From Zeugodacus cucurbitae (taxonomy: Eukaryota; Arthropoda; Insecta; Diptera; Tephritidae), in NCBI RefSeq assembly GCF_028554725.1, contig NC_071671.1, forward strand, positions 9,110,001 through 9,174,000: DNA of 64,000 nucleotides, given 5' to 3'. Position 1 is the stretch's first letter. Every line of letters begins with the position of its first letter. The translations under genes and the position numbers were made by a program. This document shows positions 54,081 through 64,000 of this stretch, one piece after another. The notes beneath the pieces are model-generated. The model searched no databases. It worked only from the letters and a program-made list of their open reading frames with translations, and was not told the DNA's origin.

Positions 54081-54825
54081 TATACCCTGAACAGGGTATA
54101 TTAAGTTTGTCACGAAGTTTGTAACACCCAGAAGGAAGCGTCGGAGACCCTATAAAGTATATATATATATAAATGATCAGTATGTTGAACTGAGTCGATT
54201 TAGCCATGTCCGTCTGTCTGTCCGTCCGTATACAAACTAGTCCTTCAGTTTTTAAGATATTGTTTTGAAATTTTGCAGATGTTATTTTCTCTTCAAGAAG
54301 CTGTTCATTTGTCGGAACTGCCGATATCGGACCACTATATCATATAGCTGCCATACAAACTGAACGATCGGAATCAAGGGCTTGTATGGAAAACTTCCGC
54401 ATTTTACTACATATCTTCACGAAATTTGGTGTGAGTTATTGCTCATAGAAATAATTTAATCTCCGAAAAAATTGTTCAGATCGGTTCACTATAGCATATA
54501 GCTGCCATACAAACCAAACGATCGGAATCAATGGCTTGTATGGAAAATTTTCGCATTTGACGTGGTATCTCCTCGAAATTTGACATGGATTACTGCTTAA
54601 GGTATTAATATAATCTCCGAAGAAATTGTTCAGATCGGTTAACTATATAACCTTAATGTTTCTAGCAAACAACTCGGCTAAAAAGAATTAGTAAAATGTT
54701 TTCTTTTTTTACTTACTTTTTCTTACGTCTTTAGATTTGCTTAAACACATAGTTACTAAAAGAAATGCACCTGTGAAGGGTATATTAGCTTCGGTACAGC
54801 CGAAGTTAACGTTTTTTCTTGTTTT
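54081..54825 (+). mobile_element. mini-me-like element, type B, copy 2
   Basis: A 745-bp copy with both ends: the 5' hairpin TATACCCTGAACAGGGTATA, TTTGTAACACCCAGAAGGAA, CCTATAAAGTATATATATAT, the GTCY tract TCCGTCTGTCTGTCCGTCCG at about 54209-54228, the repeated ATAGCTGCCATACAAAC (twice, about 54345 and 54500), and the 3' hairpin CTTCGGTACAGCCGAAG followed by TTAACG and a T-rich end. The organisation matches mini-me elements of Diptera. Confidence 0.85.
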
Positions 54826-55553
54826 ATATTTAATTTGTTATAAAGACGTCTTGCTAATGTAATAAAATATTTAAAAAGTGGAGGTATCTTATCAGAAAAC
54901 AATAAAAATATACAAAAAATTTGAATAATACATCTTCACTGTGATTTTATGTATACATAAATAACAAATTTAATGAAATTTTACTTTTCGCACAGCCAAA
55001 TTAATTGAATACATTAAGCTTATAATTGAGAAACCAGATTTTGCCATTCGTACAACCACTCGATTTACAATCAGTTGTTATAAACTTGTTTTGCTGTTCA
55101 TAAGAAAAAAGTAAATTTCAACAGTTGTTTGCTACTTTATCAATAAACACAGCCAAATTTAAAGAATGGACAAGCGTAGCAGAGTTGCATTTCAGTTTCA
55201 ACTCAATTTGTATTCGATATTTGAAATTAACATAGTAAAATAAAATTTTTATTTTGTATAGTAAATCGATCCAAATCAGAGCTTTAATCGAGCAAAGGCC
55301 GGTTAATTGTTAAATTATTTCCTGTGCGAAAAGGTTATAACGCTTGTCTTGCTTTCGAAAAAAAAAATATCTTAGACAAATTGTTTTTTTAAGAATTTTA
55401 TACCTATACTACTATATTAAATTAATGACGTTTTCAACAAAAAGTGTTATTTTTTATGTCAGTAAAGTTGTTTCCCACCTTAAGGATTCTATAGCTTTCA
55501 ACTTGAACTCAAATGCGATTCTCTGATGTTTTCCAAATTTAATGAATGTTATA
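54826..55553. other. non-coding
   Basis: AT-rich, nothing recognised. Confidence 0.45.
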
Positions 55554-56125
55554 CAGTGGAACTTCTCTAACTCGAATCACCATAATACGCAAAATTCGAG
55601 TTAGAGAGACTTCGAGTTATAGAAATGTTCATTAAAAAATACATTTTCCAAAATTATGTAAAATATAGATTTATACACAGCTTTAGTTATTTACTTCGCA
55701 ACAAGTTGTATTTAAATACATTAAAACATATATTTTGTAATTTTGTTTGTTGCAGTTTGCTATTGTTTGGCTCTTGACGTCTATATCTCATGCCTTTGTT
55801 ACACGATTTAGGAAATATATAAGTATAAAATCATATTCTTTGTTTGCCCCACACGATATAGAAAGACTCTTTTAAAATTGTTCCCTGATAGTAAAATTTT
55901 AAATTTTGTATAATGTCCTGGTGGAAAAGTTCGATTTATGGAAGGAAATTTGTATGAAATTTGACTTCTATTGCCAATTCAAGAGTTCGAGTTATGGAGA
56001 ACTTCAAGTTATAGACATTCGAGTTAGGGAAGGAAATTTGGCTTCTAAAGGCTATTGCCAATTCAAGTGTTCGAGTTATGGAGATCTTCGACTTATAGAA
56101 GGTTCGAGTTATGGAAGTTCCACTG
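55554..56125. mobile_element. pogo-like MITE family, long copy
   Basis: A 572-bp copy with CAGTGGAACTTCTCTAACTC at the left and GAGTTATGGAAGTTCCACTG at the right, flanked by TA. It contains about 250 bp of extra interior absent from copies 1-4, and a tandem duplication of about 115 bp near the right end (ATTGCCAATTCAAG occurs at 55970 and 56054). The small frame at 55906-56151 lies within this repeat and is not a gene. Confidence 0.8.
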
Positions 56126-58535
56126 TATTTAGATATATTATTATATTTTAATTATAATATAATTGGCTTCCTGATTCTATAATATTGTTATACTTAGACA
56201 AAGATTTCAATAAGCACTGAGTCTTGATGTAAAAACAACTATCAACTTATGTCACTGACCTCAACAATTATTCAATTGGTGATTCGGTTTGGTTCTTAAG
56301 AAAACTTTTTTTTGACACCTGTCACCGCATAAAATTATTTATAGTATAATTCGCGAAGCCTGTAAATTTTTCTTTAAGATTCTTGAATGAGAATTAGAAA
56401 AAAAAAAATCATTGTTTGAATAAATCTATAAATTTCTGTTTAAATAATTTGTTGAAGAATATATTTATTCGTATGCACATTTTTTTAATTATGCTGTTCT
56501 TATCGCTGGATTATGTTACACTTGTATTTTTATGAATGTGCTTGCAAACATATGTACCAAGCAAGGTGATAAAGAAAAGCATGATGTCATACGATATAAA
56601 AAAATTAATAATTGACTTGCGAATGAAGAACAATTAAAAGAAGTTTAATCATTCAAACATTTCTAAAATATACAGAAAATTGTATAACATTGGTTTAAAT
56701 ATTTCAAAATTTGATATTTTTAAAAATATTATTTGTTAAAAAATATATTTAAAAAAATGATAAAAAAAAAATTAAAAAAATGATAAAAAAAATTAAAAAA
56801 AATATGTTAAAAAAATAAAAAAAAATGTATGATAAAAAAAAATAAAAAAAAGTTTATTAAAAAAAAATATTTATATTAAAAAAATTTACATTAAAAAAAT
56901 AAACAAAAACAATTTTTTTTTAAATATATACAAATGAGTGCATAATATTCCAAGCTGTTTGTCATAAAAATTAGTAAATTTTGACACTCTTCAATTTGTT
57001 TTATATAAATAAAATATTTGTTTATAATAATAAATGCTAAGAATAAGAATACATATATACATATATGAAATGTAAATAAATGTACATATATATATATATG
57101 AGTGTCTTTATAGCAAACATATTAAGACTGCTTGAATGAACTGCCAAACGGTACGAACGAACACCTGACGGCTCTTATCAGAAACTCTATCAGTAGTACG
57201 TCATGCCGTAGTATGAGTATATGAGTAGCTAGTCAATACCCTTGAATTTCTACATAAAACTAAAAATAGAAAATATCAAAAGTTTTAGAACTAATGTAAC
57301 TGGAAATCAAACTTTTTACTTACGAAATTATATGTAATTAGCTAATCATAAGCGCCGATTACTCATATTTATGATGACGGTAATTTTCACTAACTGGTAA
57401 TCAAGTAAAACGTTTTTTAGTCTACCTTTCATTAATTATGTTCTCAAATCGTCTGTAAATAATGCGAAAAGTCACGAAATTCACTTTCGTTGATTTTCAC
57501 TCGTCATAAAATATATTTTCGTTTAGATTGTGAGCAGCTCAGCCCAGCTTCGGAAACAAAATTTATATGCATATCTAAATACATACATACACACATATGT
57601 ACATACATATTTGTTTACTTTATTTTATTTTTATTTTTATCTGTTTCTGTTTTGTTTTTTTGTTTTGTTAATTTTAATAAATACATATGTATATTCATAA
57701 ATGTATGTTCACTTTGCCGGTTTGTTTATGCCGTTGAGTGCCGACTGTTTTTGTTGTTGCACGCTTATGTCATCCGCGAATTTAGTCAATTAAACTCACT
57801 TTCTGACACTAAGCATTCAAGTCTTTGATAAATCGACGTTCGAGCTTAATATAAATATATATATATATATTATATTCTTAGAAATACAGCAGCAAAATAT
57901 TTGTTTTTATAAAATTTGATAAAACTCGCGCTTTTTTATTATTTTATTTGTTAACCTACATATTTACAATATAAATACTGTTAAAGATAAAATAAATAAA
58001 TTATATATTTCATTATTGCATCATTATGCAAATCTTATATTCAGCTCAGTTCGTGCTGTGGGTAAGATAGAAAAGTTTAATTTAGAAAAGACTAGCAACT
58101 TTTATACAGTATATCATTAGTATCACTAAAAAGCAGTTTTATGTAAATAATAAGCGCTTATGACATCATATAGCGACAACACGTCACCATCAGCTTGGTA
58201 GGTGGCTGTAGAAACCGGCTTAACTTCAAGAACGTCGGCAACGTGAACCTGCGCTCGTACGAAAAATTATACACTTTTTCATTATTAAGCTATCTACAAG
58301 ACAACAGTTCTATAAAAATAATATATTTCTGTCGAAACGTGTATTTATGCGACTTTTGATTTCGATTTTCTATTTTAGTTTCAAGTTATTGAATATATTT
58401 TATTAGAACCTTGTCTTCTTTTAATTTTCTACTTTTTATGTCTCATGTCTTATATATGTATATTAATATGTACTAATCAACACTCAATATTATTTTTTAT
58501 TGCCTCCTACAAGTGTCTTCTTTGTTCTTTTGCAG
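56126..58535. other. non-coding, very A/T-rich
   Basis: An A-rich block of ATAAAAAAAT-type text spans 56730-56920. No gene recognised; if the exon at 58536 is real, this is intron. Confidence 0.45.
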
Positions 58536-58586
58536 TTGACGCATACTCAGACTTTGTCTACAACAAAAACCACATTACTTTAACGA
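58536..58586 (+). CDS. candidate 51-nt host exon
   Basis: A strong acceptor (GTCTTCTTTGTTCTTTTGCAG, ending at 58535) and a strong donor (GTGAGTAAT from 58587) bound 51 nt. With a leading 2-nt partial codon the frame reads DAYSDFVYNKNHITLT; the other two frames have stops. Its length is a multiple of three, so skipping would keep the frame, typical of a cassette microexon. No protein family recognised from 16 residues. Both splice sites are good and it is outside any repeat I could identify. Confidence 0.4.
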
Positions 58587-59289
58587 GTGAGTAATTAAAA
58601 TCAAACTAATTTTTTAATCAAATAAAATGACAATCCATGACATTTACTTAGTATTTATGTTAATTATTACAACAAATATATCCTTTACTAAATTGAACGT
58701 GACCTACACCTTGCCACGCAATGCCATGCCAAATCGACAAGTGTTAATTAATTAATGGCATATTTGTTGTTTTTAGATTTTAGATTCAAATTGTTGTTTT
58801 TTAAGAGATGCTGTTGTTTTTGATTGTAAATTTTTATATTCAGAAAGATTTTTCATTTGAATCTCGACATATGTATTAGGACTACAACTTTGCTTTCGCC
58901 GTTTTCCAATAGATGTCTCTAGGGTCGATTAAATCGATTTTTTTATATCGATCTTGGACATTTGTGTCAACATTAACCTCAACATTTGTGGAGATCTGTT
59001 TGCATCCCAAACTTATTCTCAACTGAAAATGTCACTTTTTGAGCCGAATTCTCGACATTTGCGGGAAATTTTGCTTTTATTTTTTAATTCCCAGAAAAGT
59101 GCGGCTGAGGCTCATCGACATTTGTAACCGTTTTTATACAAAAAAAATCTTAAAAAAAAAAACCGCGGAAGCATAGTTGTAGACCTAATAGCTAATATCC
59201 GATATTAGTAATATCATAACTAATATATTATTTGGAAATATTGGGATCACCCATTACGGCAAATACCATTAACATAGTCGTAATCAAAC
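58587..59289. other. non-coding
   Basis: Nothing recognised. Confidence 0.4.
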
Positions 59290-59650
59290 GTAGATCAAGC
59301 TATGGTGGTATATCACTTGATAGAAAAATATCCTGAAATCCGAGGCGCACGCCTACAAGATGGGACTGACAGGAAATATCAAGACCAAGGTACCAGAGCC
59401 AGGAGCATCTCTTGTGTGCTTGTTCTGCATTGTAAAAGCAATGGCTTTAGGGCCTCTTGGTACGATAATCTGGAAGAGGTATAATTAGTAAAACCACATA
59501 ACCTTTTGAAATTCGGCTCAAGTGCAGGTATCCTAAAGAATGATTACTTCTCATTGACTACCTGACAGCACTCCATGTCTTATGACAAATGACCACAATT
59601 GGTTTATGTATGGCTTTCTGGCTTACCAGACTAACCTAAACTAACCTATA
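59290..59650 (+). pseudogene. LINE 3' end fragment, same group as 14645-15418
   Basis: Decayed coding text ending in NLEEV at about 59480, and a 3' UTR ending CTTACCAGACTAACCTAAAC and TAACCTATACTAG. The terminal sequence matches the LINE at 14645 (CTACCAGACCAACCTAACC on its strand). Confidence 0.55.
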
Positions 59651-59961
59651 CTAGAAATCGTAATTTATTAAGCGATTTATACAAAACTTTTTAAATAAAT
59701 TAATAAAATACAAATTTTTTTATTTAAAGAAAAGGTTTCCTTCTTTACGTGAAGTTTAGTTAGTTTTACAAATCCTTAGGTAAACGGAACATTAATTAGA
59801 TTCGAATTCCAGTCGCTACCGGTTCTTATAATCCTAAATAAAAATTCAATTTCTCGAGAATCAATGGTCTACTATTAAAATATAATTTATACATGCTCAT
59901 TTTTTTCCCGAAAATATTAGAGCAGTGAGCGACGTTCCCATTAAATTTACCCGATGCAGCA

Positions 59962-60257
59962 GTAGTTTCAAACTCGAACTCTTGAATTGACAATAGAAGT
60001 AAAATTTCAAATTTCCTTCCAAAAATCGAACTTTTCGACCAGAGCATATTACAAAAATTAAAATTTTACTATCGAGGCAGAATTTTAAAAGAGTTCATAT
60101 ATTCATACGGAGGCGAACAAAAATGTGATATTACACTTATTGATTTCATAAATCATGTAATAAAGACATGGGATACAAAGGTCAAGAGCCAAAAAGTCTC
60201 TCTAACTCGAAGTTTTTTTTGTGGATTATGGCGCTTCGAGTTAGAGAGATTCTACGG
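59962..60257 (-). mobile_element. pogo-like MITE family, long type, truncated at one end
   Basis: Reverse orientation relative to the copy at 55554: AACTCGAACTCTTGAATTG, CTTCCAAAAATCGAACTTTT and AAATTAAAATTTTACTATCG match the complement of 55870-55990. The right end is TTCGAGTTAGAGAGATTCTA. The left terminal repeat is missing. Confidence 0.6.
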
Positions 60258-62440
60258 TATGTAATAAACTAGTTTTTATTTTTACTTGAACTGGGCATAA
60301 TTTACAAATCAAATTAAAAACTCATTGGAAATCTTTAACAGAATTCGATGAGAGAACATACAATTTACTACCTTTCGATTAGAGAGTTATGACCAGTTTT
60401 GATGGGTAGCGCTATATTTTTATATGGTTCTTCATGTTTTTTTATAACAATAGAGTTTAAAGGGACTAGTTATCTAAACATTCTATAGACGATAGCGAAT
60501 TTTTGTACATACATACATGTTGGGTTCCCAAGGAAGAGTGTAATCTTTGTTTGAAATTCAGTCTGAAATACGTCGGAGTCTCCCTATAAAGTTTGGTTTT
60601 AGTTTGAAGGGCAGGTCTCTGTATTTCTAGAAGATCTCACTTGGACAGTTATGAACTTTGTCCTTTGTGGTACCAAAAGTACTCTTAATGGATCAGATAG
60701 ACCTTCACTAGTCGACAAGGCGCTTGGAATCTAATGGAATTACAGTCTGGCATACGTCTGATTCTCTCCATAAAGCTTTCCATGCATTATGTTTCAACTG
60801 AAGGACTTCCGGTTGAATGGTGGTACGATTGGCTGACAGACACCTCTCATCCTTCAGATTATTTAAACACACGCTATTATTTTGATTGCTTAAAAATATA
60901 AAATTAATATAATTATATCTGCATAATAGTTCTATATGAAAGTACTCAAACTACTCAGCCCTTTCGTGCATAAATATTTGAGTAGCTTCTGATTACAATT
61001 TGAAGTACAACAAAGTTGTAATCCAATGTAATTGCTATTGTTTACGCTAAATTCAGCACGAACGGGAAAATAAAATGGGCTGCAATAAAATGGGAGAAAG
61101 AGTTATGACTTCTATGTTTATAACAAAAATGTAAGTTTCAATCGCTTGATTTATGTGTGAATGTGTGTTTAATTGCTGATTCAATGTTTTTTTTTACTGA
61201 CTTTAACCCCACATTGGCGACTTCCATGGCGCCAAATCAGTTACAACATGTTGGCGCTCAAGAGTGTGAGTAATTGTGTGTGCGAGTATACCGTGGTCTA
61301 CGCATGCGCACCACTAAATGGAGCTCGTAAATTAGACGACGCGGAAAATCGTAAAAACAATTTTACACTCATGCTCGAGTTTGAAATTGGCACACGGCTG
61401 ATGACGATGACGACTTGGAGTGACGTGATGACTGTGCTTTCAATTGGGGTGGCATGATTACCTCATTGCTGCCACACCACACCACATACACAACTGCACT
61501 GTATTTGTCTAAAACAAAGTTGCTCGCTCCACATACAGTTATAAAGTGTGCTGTTAGATCCTGTTTATGGATACGTTGACTTAACGTTGCCCGATTGTCG
61601 TGTCGATAGAAACGGAAAATGTAATTATTTGGTCAGGAAATTTTGCAAATTGACAGTCAAATTGCCGTCTGGCGCCAACCCAGGCGAATGGGTTGATGGA
61701 GTGGCTTCGTTGGAGAAGCTACGAATGTACATATGCAAGCATATGCATCTCTATGCAATTGTTGTGGCAACTCTGCTAAAATTGTAGACTCTCCAATTAA
61801 ATTTGAAAACAATAAAAACGAATTACTTTCAAACAATGCGGGCCTTGATTTTTTATGCCACGTACACATGTTGGTAAATATCTATTGCCATAAGGAAATA
61901 CTACTGTTTAAATACAAAAAAGTCAGAGGAGACACGCGACGCTGATTTTTAAGCTGGGGACTTTATGGCACCACACGCACATTCAGGTCATGGCACAACC
62001 TTTTTTTATTCTTATATGAACTCACATGCAATTGTGACGCATATGCACAGCAAATAAGTAACCCTTGCAAAATGAGTCGCGACTCGCGAGCTGACTTCGT
62101 GGACGTTCAGTACTGTCTGCTGTCTAGATGGTTAATCCACGAAATTAAGTGACGGTCACTTGGCGAATGACGGCACAGAGATGAAATTAAAGCGACATTA
62201 ACGATGTACTTTTCTAACGGTAATAAAGTAGGGGGGTTTCCTCTGTTTCTTTTCAGTCATACGACGATAATGTTGTGGAAATATTTTTAAAGTTTCTTCT
62301 CCTTTTAGAAATTAATTTTTTTTCGACAAATAGAGTATTCTGCTAATTTATATATATTTCTGAAAACCTATTGGTTGTTATAACGCAAGTAGGTGCATAT
62401 ATAACTTCATTGCTTAGCGATGGAAAGAAAAATAAGAAAA
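60258..62440. other. non-coding stretch with a degenerate tandem pair
   Basis: Two similar segments (CAGTCTGAAATACGTCGGAG at about 60560 and CAGTCTGGCATACGTCTGAT at about 60746) suggest an old repeat, perhaps LINE-derived. Frames at 61173-61945 have no recognised motif. AT content falls somewhat at 61230-61450. Confidence 0.4.
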
Positions 62441-63440
62441 AAAAAACAAGTAAGGAAAGGCTAAGTTACAACCGAACATTTTTTAATCTCGCAATTTATT
62501 GATGTAATTTTATAGAGACAACACAATTCGACCCATATATTCGGCATAAAGTTCAATAGAATAACGAAAATCATCATAAATAGTATATGGGGACTGAGGT
62601 AATTCCTGAACCGATTTCACTCGTTTTCACCACCAAGATATAATATATCGAAGACTATACGCTTACTTAATTTTATATTACTTATAATTAGGTGTATGGG
62701 ATCTGAGAGAAGTTATGACCCGATTTTAACCATTTTTGGTACAGAGACAAACTGTTATAAGAAAAAAATGCAGAGCGAATGAATTACATTAAATTATCTG
62801 AGAGATTTACCTATATTTTCGGTGAAAAATTACTCTTAGGCTCTGAGTTCTTCATGTTCGATGTCAGGGGCCTTGAAAAATCATGGTCCGATTTTGACAA
62901 TTTTTCCACAAGTGATGTCACAGCTCAAACACAGTATTTGTGTAAAGTTTTATTCCGCTAGCTTCATTGGTTCCTTATGAATACATTATAAAGTGAACGA
63001 ATCAGAAGAGTTCAAAATTTAGTTATATGGGAAGTAGGTGTGGTTGTGAACCTTCTTCGCCCATATTCCACCCGTGTCATCAGGGTGTCAAGAAAGTGTT
63101 ATATACCGAATTTCGATTTGAAATCGGTCGAGTAGTTCTTGAGATATGGTTTTTGACCCATAAGTGGGCGACGCCACGCCCATTTTCTATTTTGTAAAAA
63201 AATCTCAGTGCAGTTTCCTTCTGGCATATTTTATGTAAAATTTGCTGTTTCTGACGTTTCTCGTTAGTGAGTTAACCCACTTTAAGTAATTTTCAACCTA
63301 ACCTTTGTATGGGAGGTGGGCGTGGTTATTATCCGATTTCCTTCATTTTTGGACTGTATAACGAAACGGCTAAAAGAAACGACTGCAGTAAGTTTGGTTT
63401 ATATACCTTTATTGGTTTGCAAGATGTATACAAAAAAACT
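62441..63440 (-). mobile_element. mini-me-like element, type A, 5'-truncated
   Basis: Starts ACAAGTAAGGAAAGGCTAAG with a damaged hairpin, then AAGTTATGACCCGATTTTAA near 62710, GACGCCACGCCCATTTTCTA near 63170, GTGGGCGTGGTTATTATCCG near 63317, and stops near 63440 before the GTCY region. Frames at 62779-62961 and 63309-63548 are within or run off this repeat. Confidence 0.75.
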
Positions 63441-64000
63441 TATTTGTTAATAAGCAAGCCTCAAGACAGTACACTTTTCTATGTAAATCTGCTACAACTG
63501 TCGAGTAAAAATTTGTCGTTCATCAAGTTTTCTGTAAAATTTTCTTAGAAAGGGCGTCTTCTAATCAAATTGTCATCAGCTTAACTAAAAACTCGCATAT
63601 TTGCAGCAGTTTATATAGTATTTCACCTGTCGAGGTTTCCCAAACAACACTCATTCTTTTTATCTACAGTTCAAGCAAGAATGATTTGTTTACTACAAGT
63701 TTAATTATATTTATCAGTAAACTCGCGTGAGCTTTCTACGAATTCTTGCTTGCTTTATCTATAGTATCAGCAATTCTATAGAGCACCAAATAATAATAAT
63801 ATTTGTGTGATTGGCAAGAGGGGTGAGCTTGAAAGTTTATCGATATGTTTATATGTTTTGTGTAATAGATATAGAAGAATATAGATAACATATGTATATA
63901 TTTATTCCATGTGTATGGAATATCTATGTATTATAGCATATATGTATATGCTAAGTTATGTAGATAATGTGCTGGGAAACGAGAACCTGTCAGACATCAT
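63441..64000. other. non-coding
   Basis: AT-rich with TATGTATA runs; nothing recognised. Confidence 0.45.

Noticed and set aside
61173..61945. Possible small genes in a slightly GC-richer stretch
   Set aside because: No motif, no convincing splice structure, and frames on both strands overlap.
1..64000. CRISPR array, tRNA or rRNA genes, bacterial operons
   Set aside because: No spaced direct repeats of CRISPR form, no cloverleaf or rRNA sequence noticed, and the content is clearly insect.

Overview
The window looks like non-coding DNA of a higher dipteran, most likely a tephritid fruit fly (Bactrocera/Ceratitis type). It is AT-rich, strewn with ATGTATGTA-type simple repeats, and carries several copies of mini-me-like elements, an abundant dipteran repeat with (TA)n and (GTCY)n tracts. 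No bacterial gene organisation, rRNA, tRNA or CRISPR array is visible. The species call is inference from repeat content.

The legible content is mostly a layered set of transposons. Left third: a MITE of a pogo-like family (209-388, relatives at 4655, 5000, 6671, 55554 and 59962), a deleted DD36D mariner-like element (2781-3714) inside an older relative, a deleted Tigger/pogo element (6916-7974), two TIR elements of unknown superfamily (8774-9472; 10445-11763, the latter split by a mini-me-like element), a mini-me-like copy split by a LINE 3' end (13870-15465), and a Tc1-like relic (16292-18659) split by another mini-me-like copy. Middle: a 5'-truncated RTE retrotransposon with a 12-bp target duplication (19983-21462), an older RTE copy tail-to-tail with it, LINE RNase H/C-terminal fragments (22612-27115), and a piggyBac-like transposon (27289-29777) whose transposase reads as intact once a 58-nt intron is removed. 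Right half: a pure (TTAGA)158 array (38271-39060) beside a decayed second piggyBac-like element (39093-41041), a near-full-length RTE element with one long ORF (about 42497-45770, minus strand), several more mini-me-like copies, a second deleted mariner-like element (48178-49121), and LINE ends.

Host coding sequence is sparse. The best candidates are a minus-strand exon at 23850-23953 with a LINE ending about 16 bp from its acceptor, a 51-nt plus-strand exon at 58536-58586, and a plus-strand joined acceptor/donor (TTTCAG|GTAAGC at 35484/35485) with the form of a recursive-splicing ratchet point. With a plus-strand donor at 1792, these suggest, but do not prove, that much of the window lies in a very long plus-strand intron, with another gene on the minus strand. 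The most unusual items are the candidate ratchet point, the pure TTAGA array, and the intact-looking piggyBac-like element with repeated subterminal palindromes.
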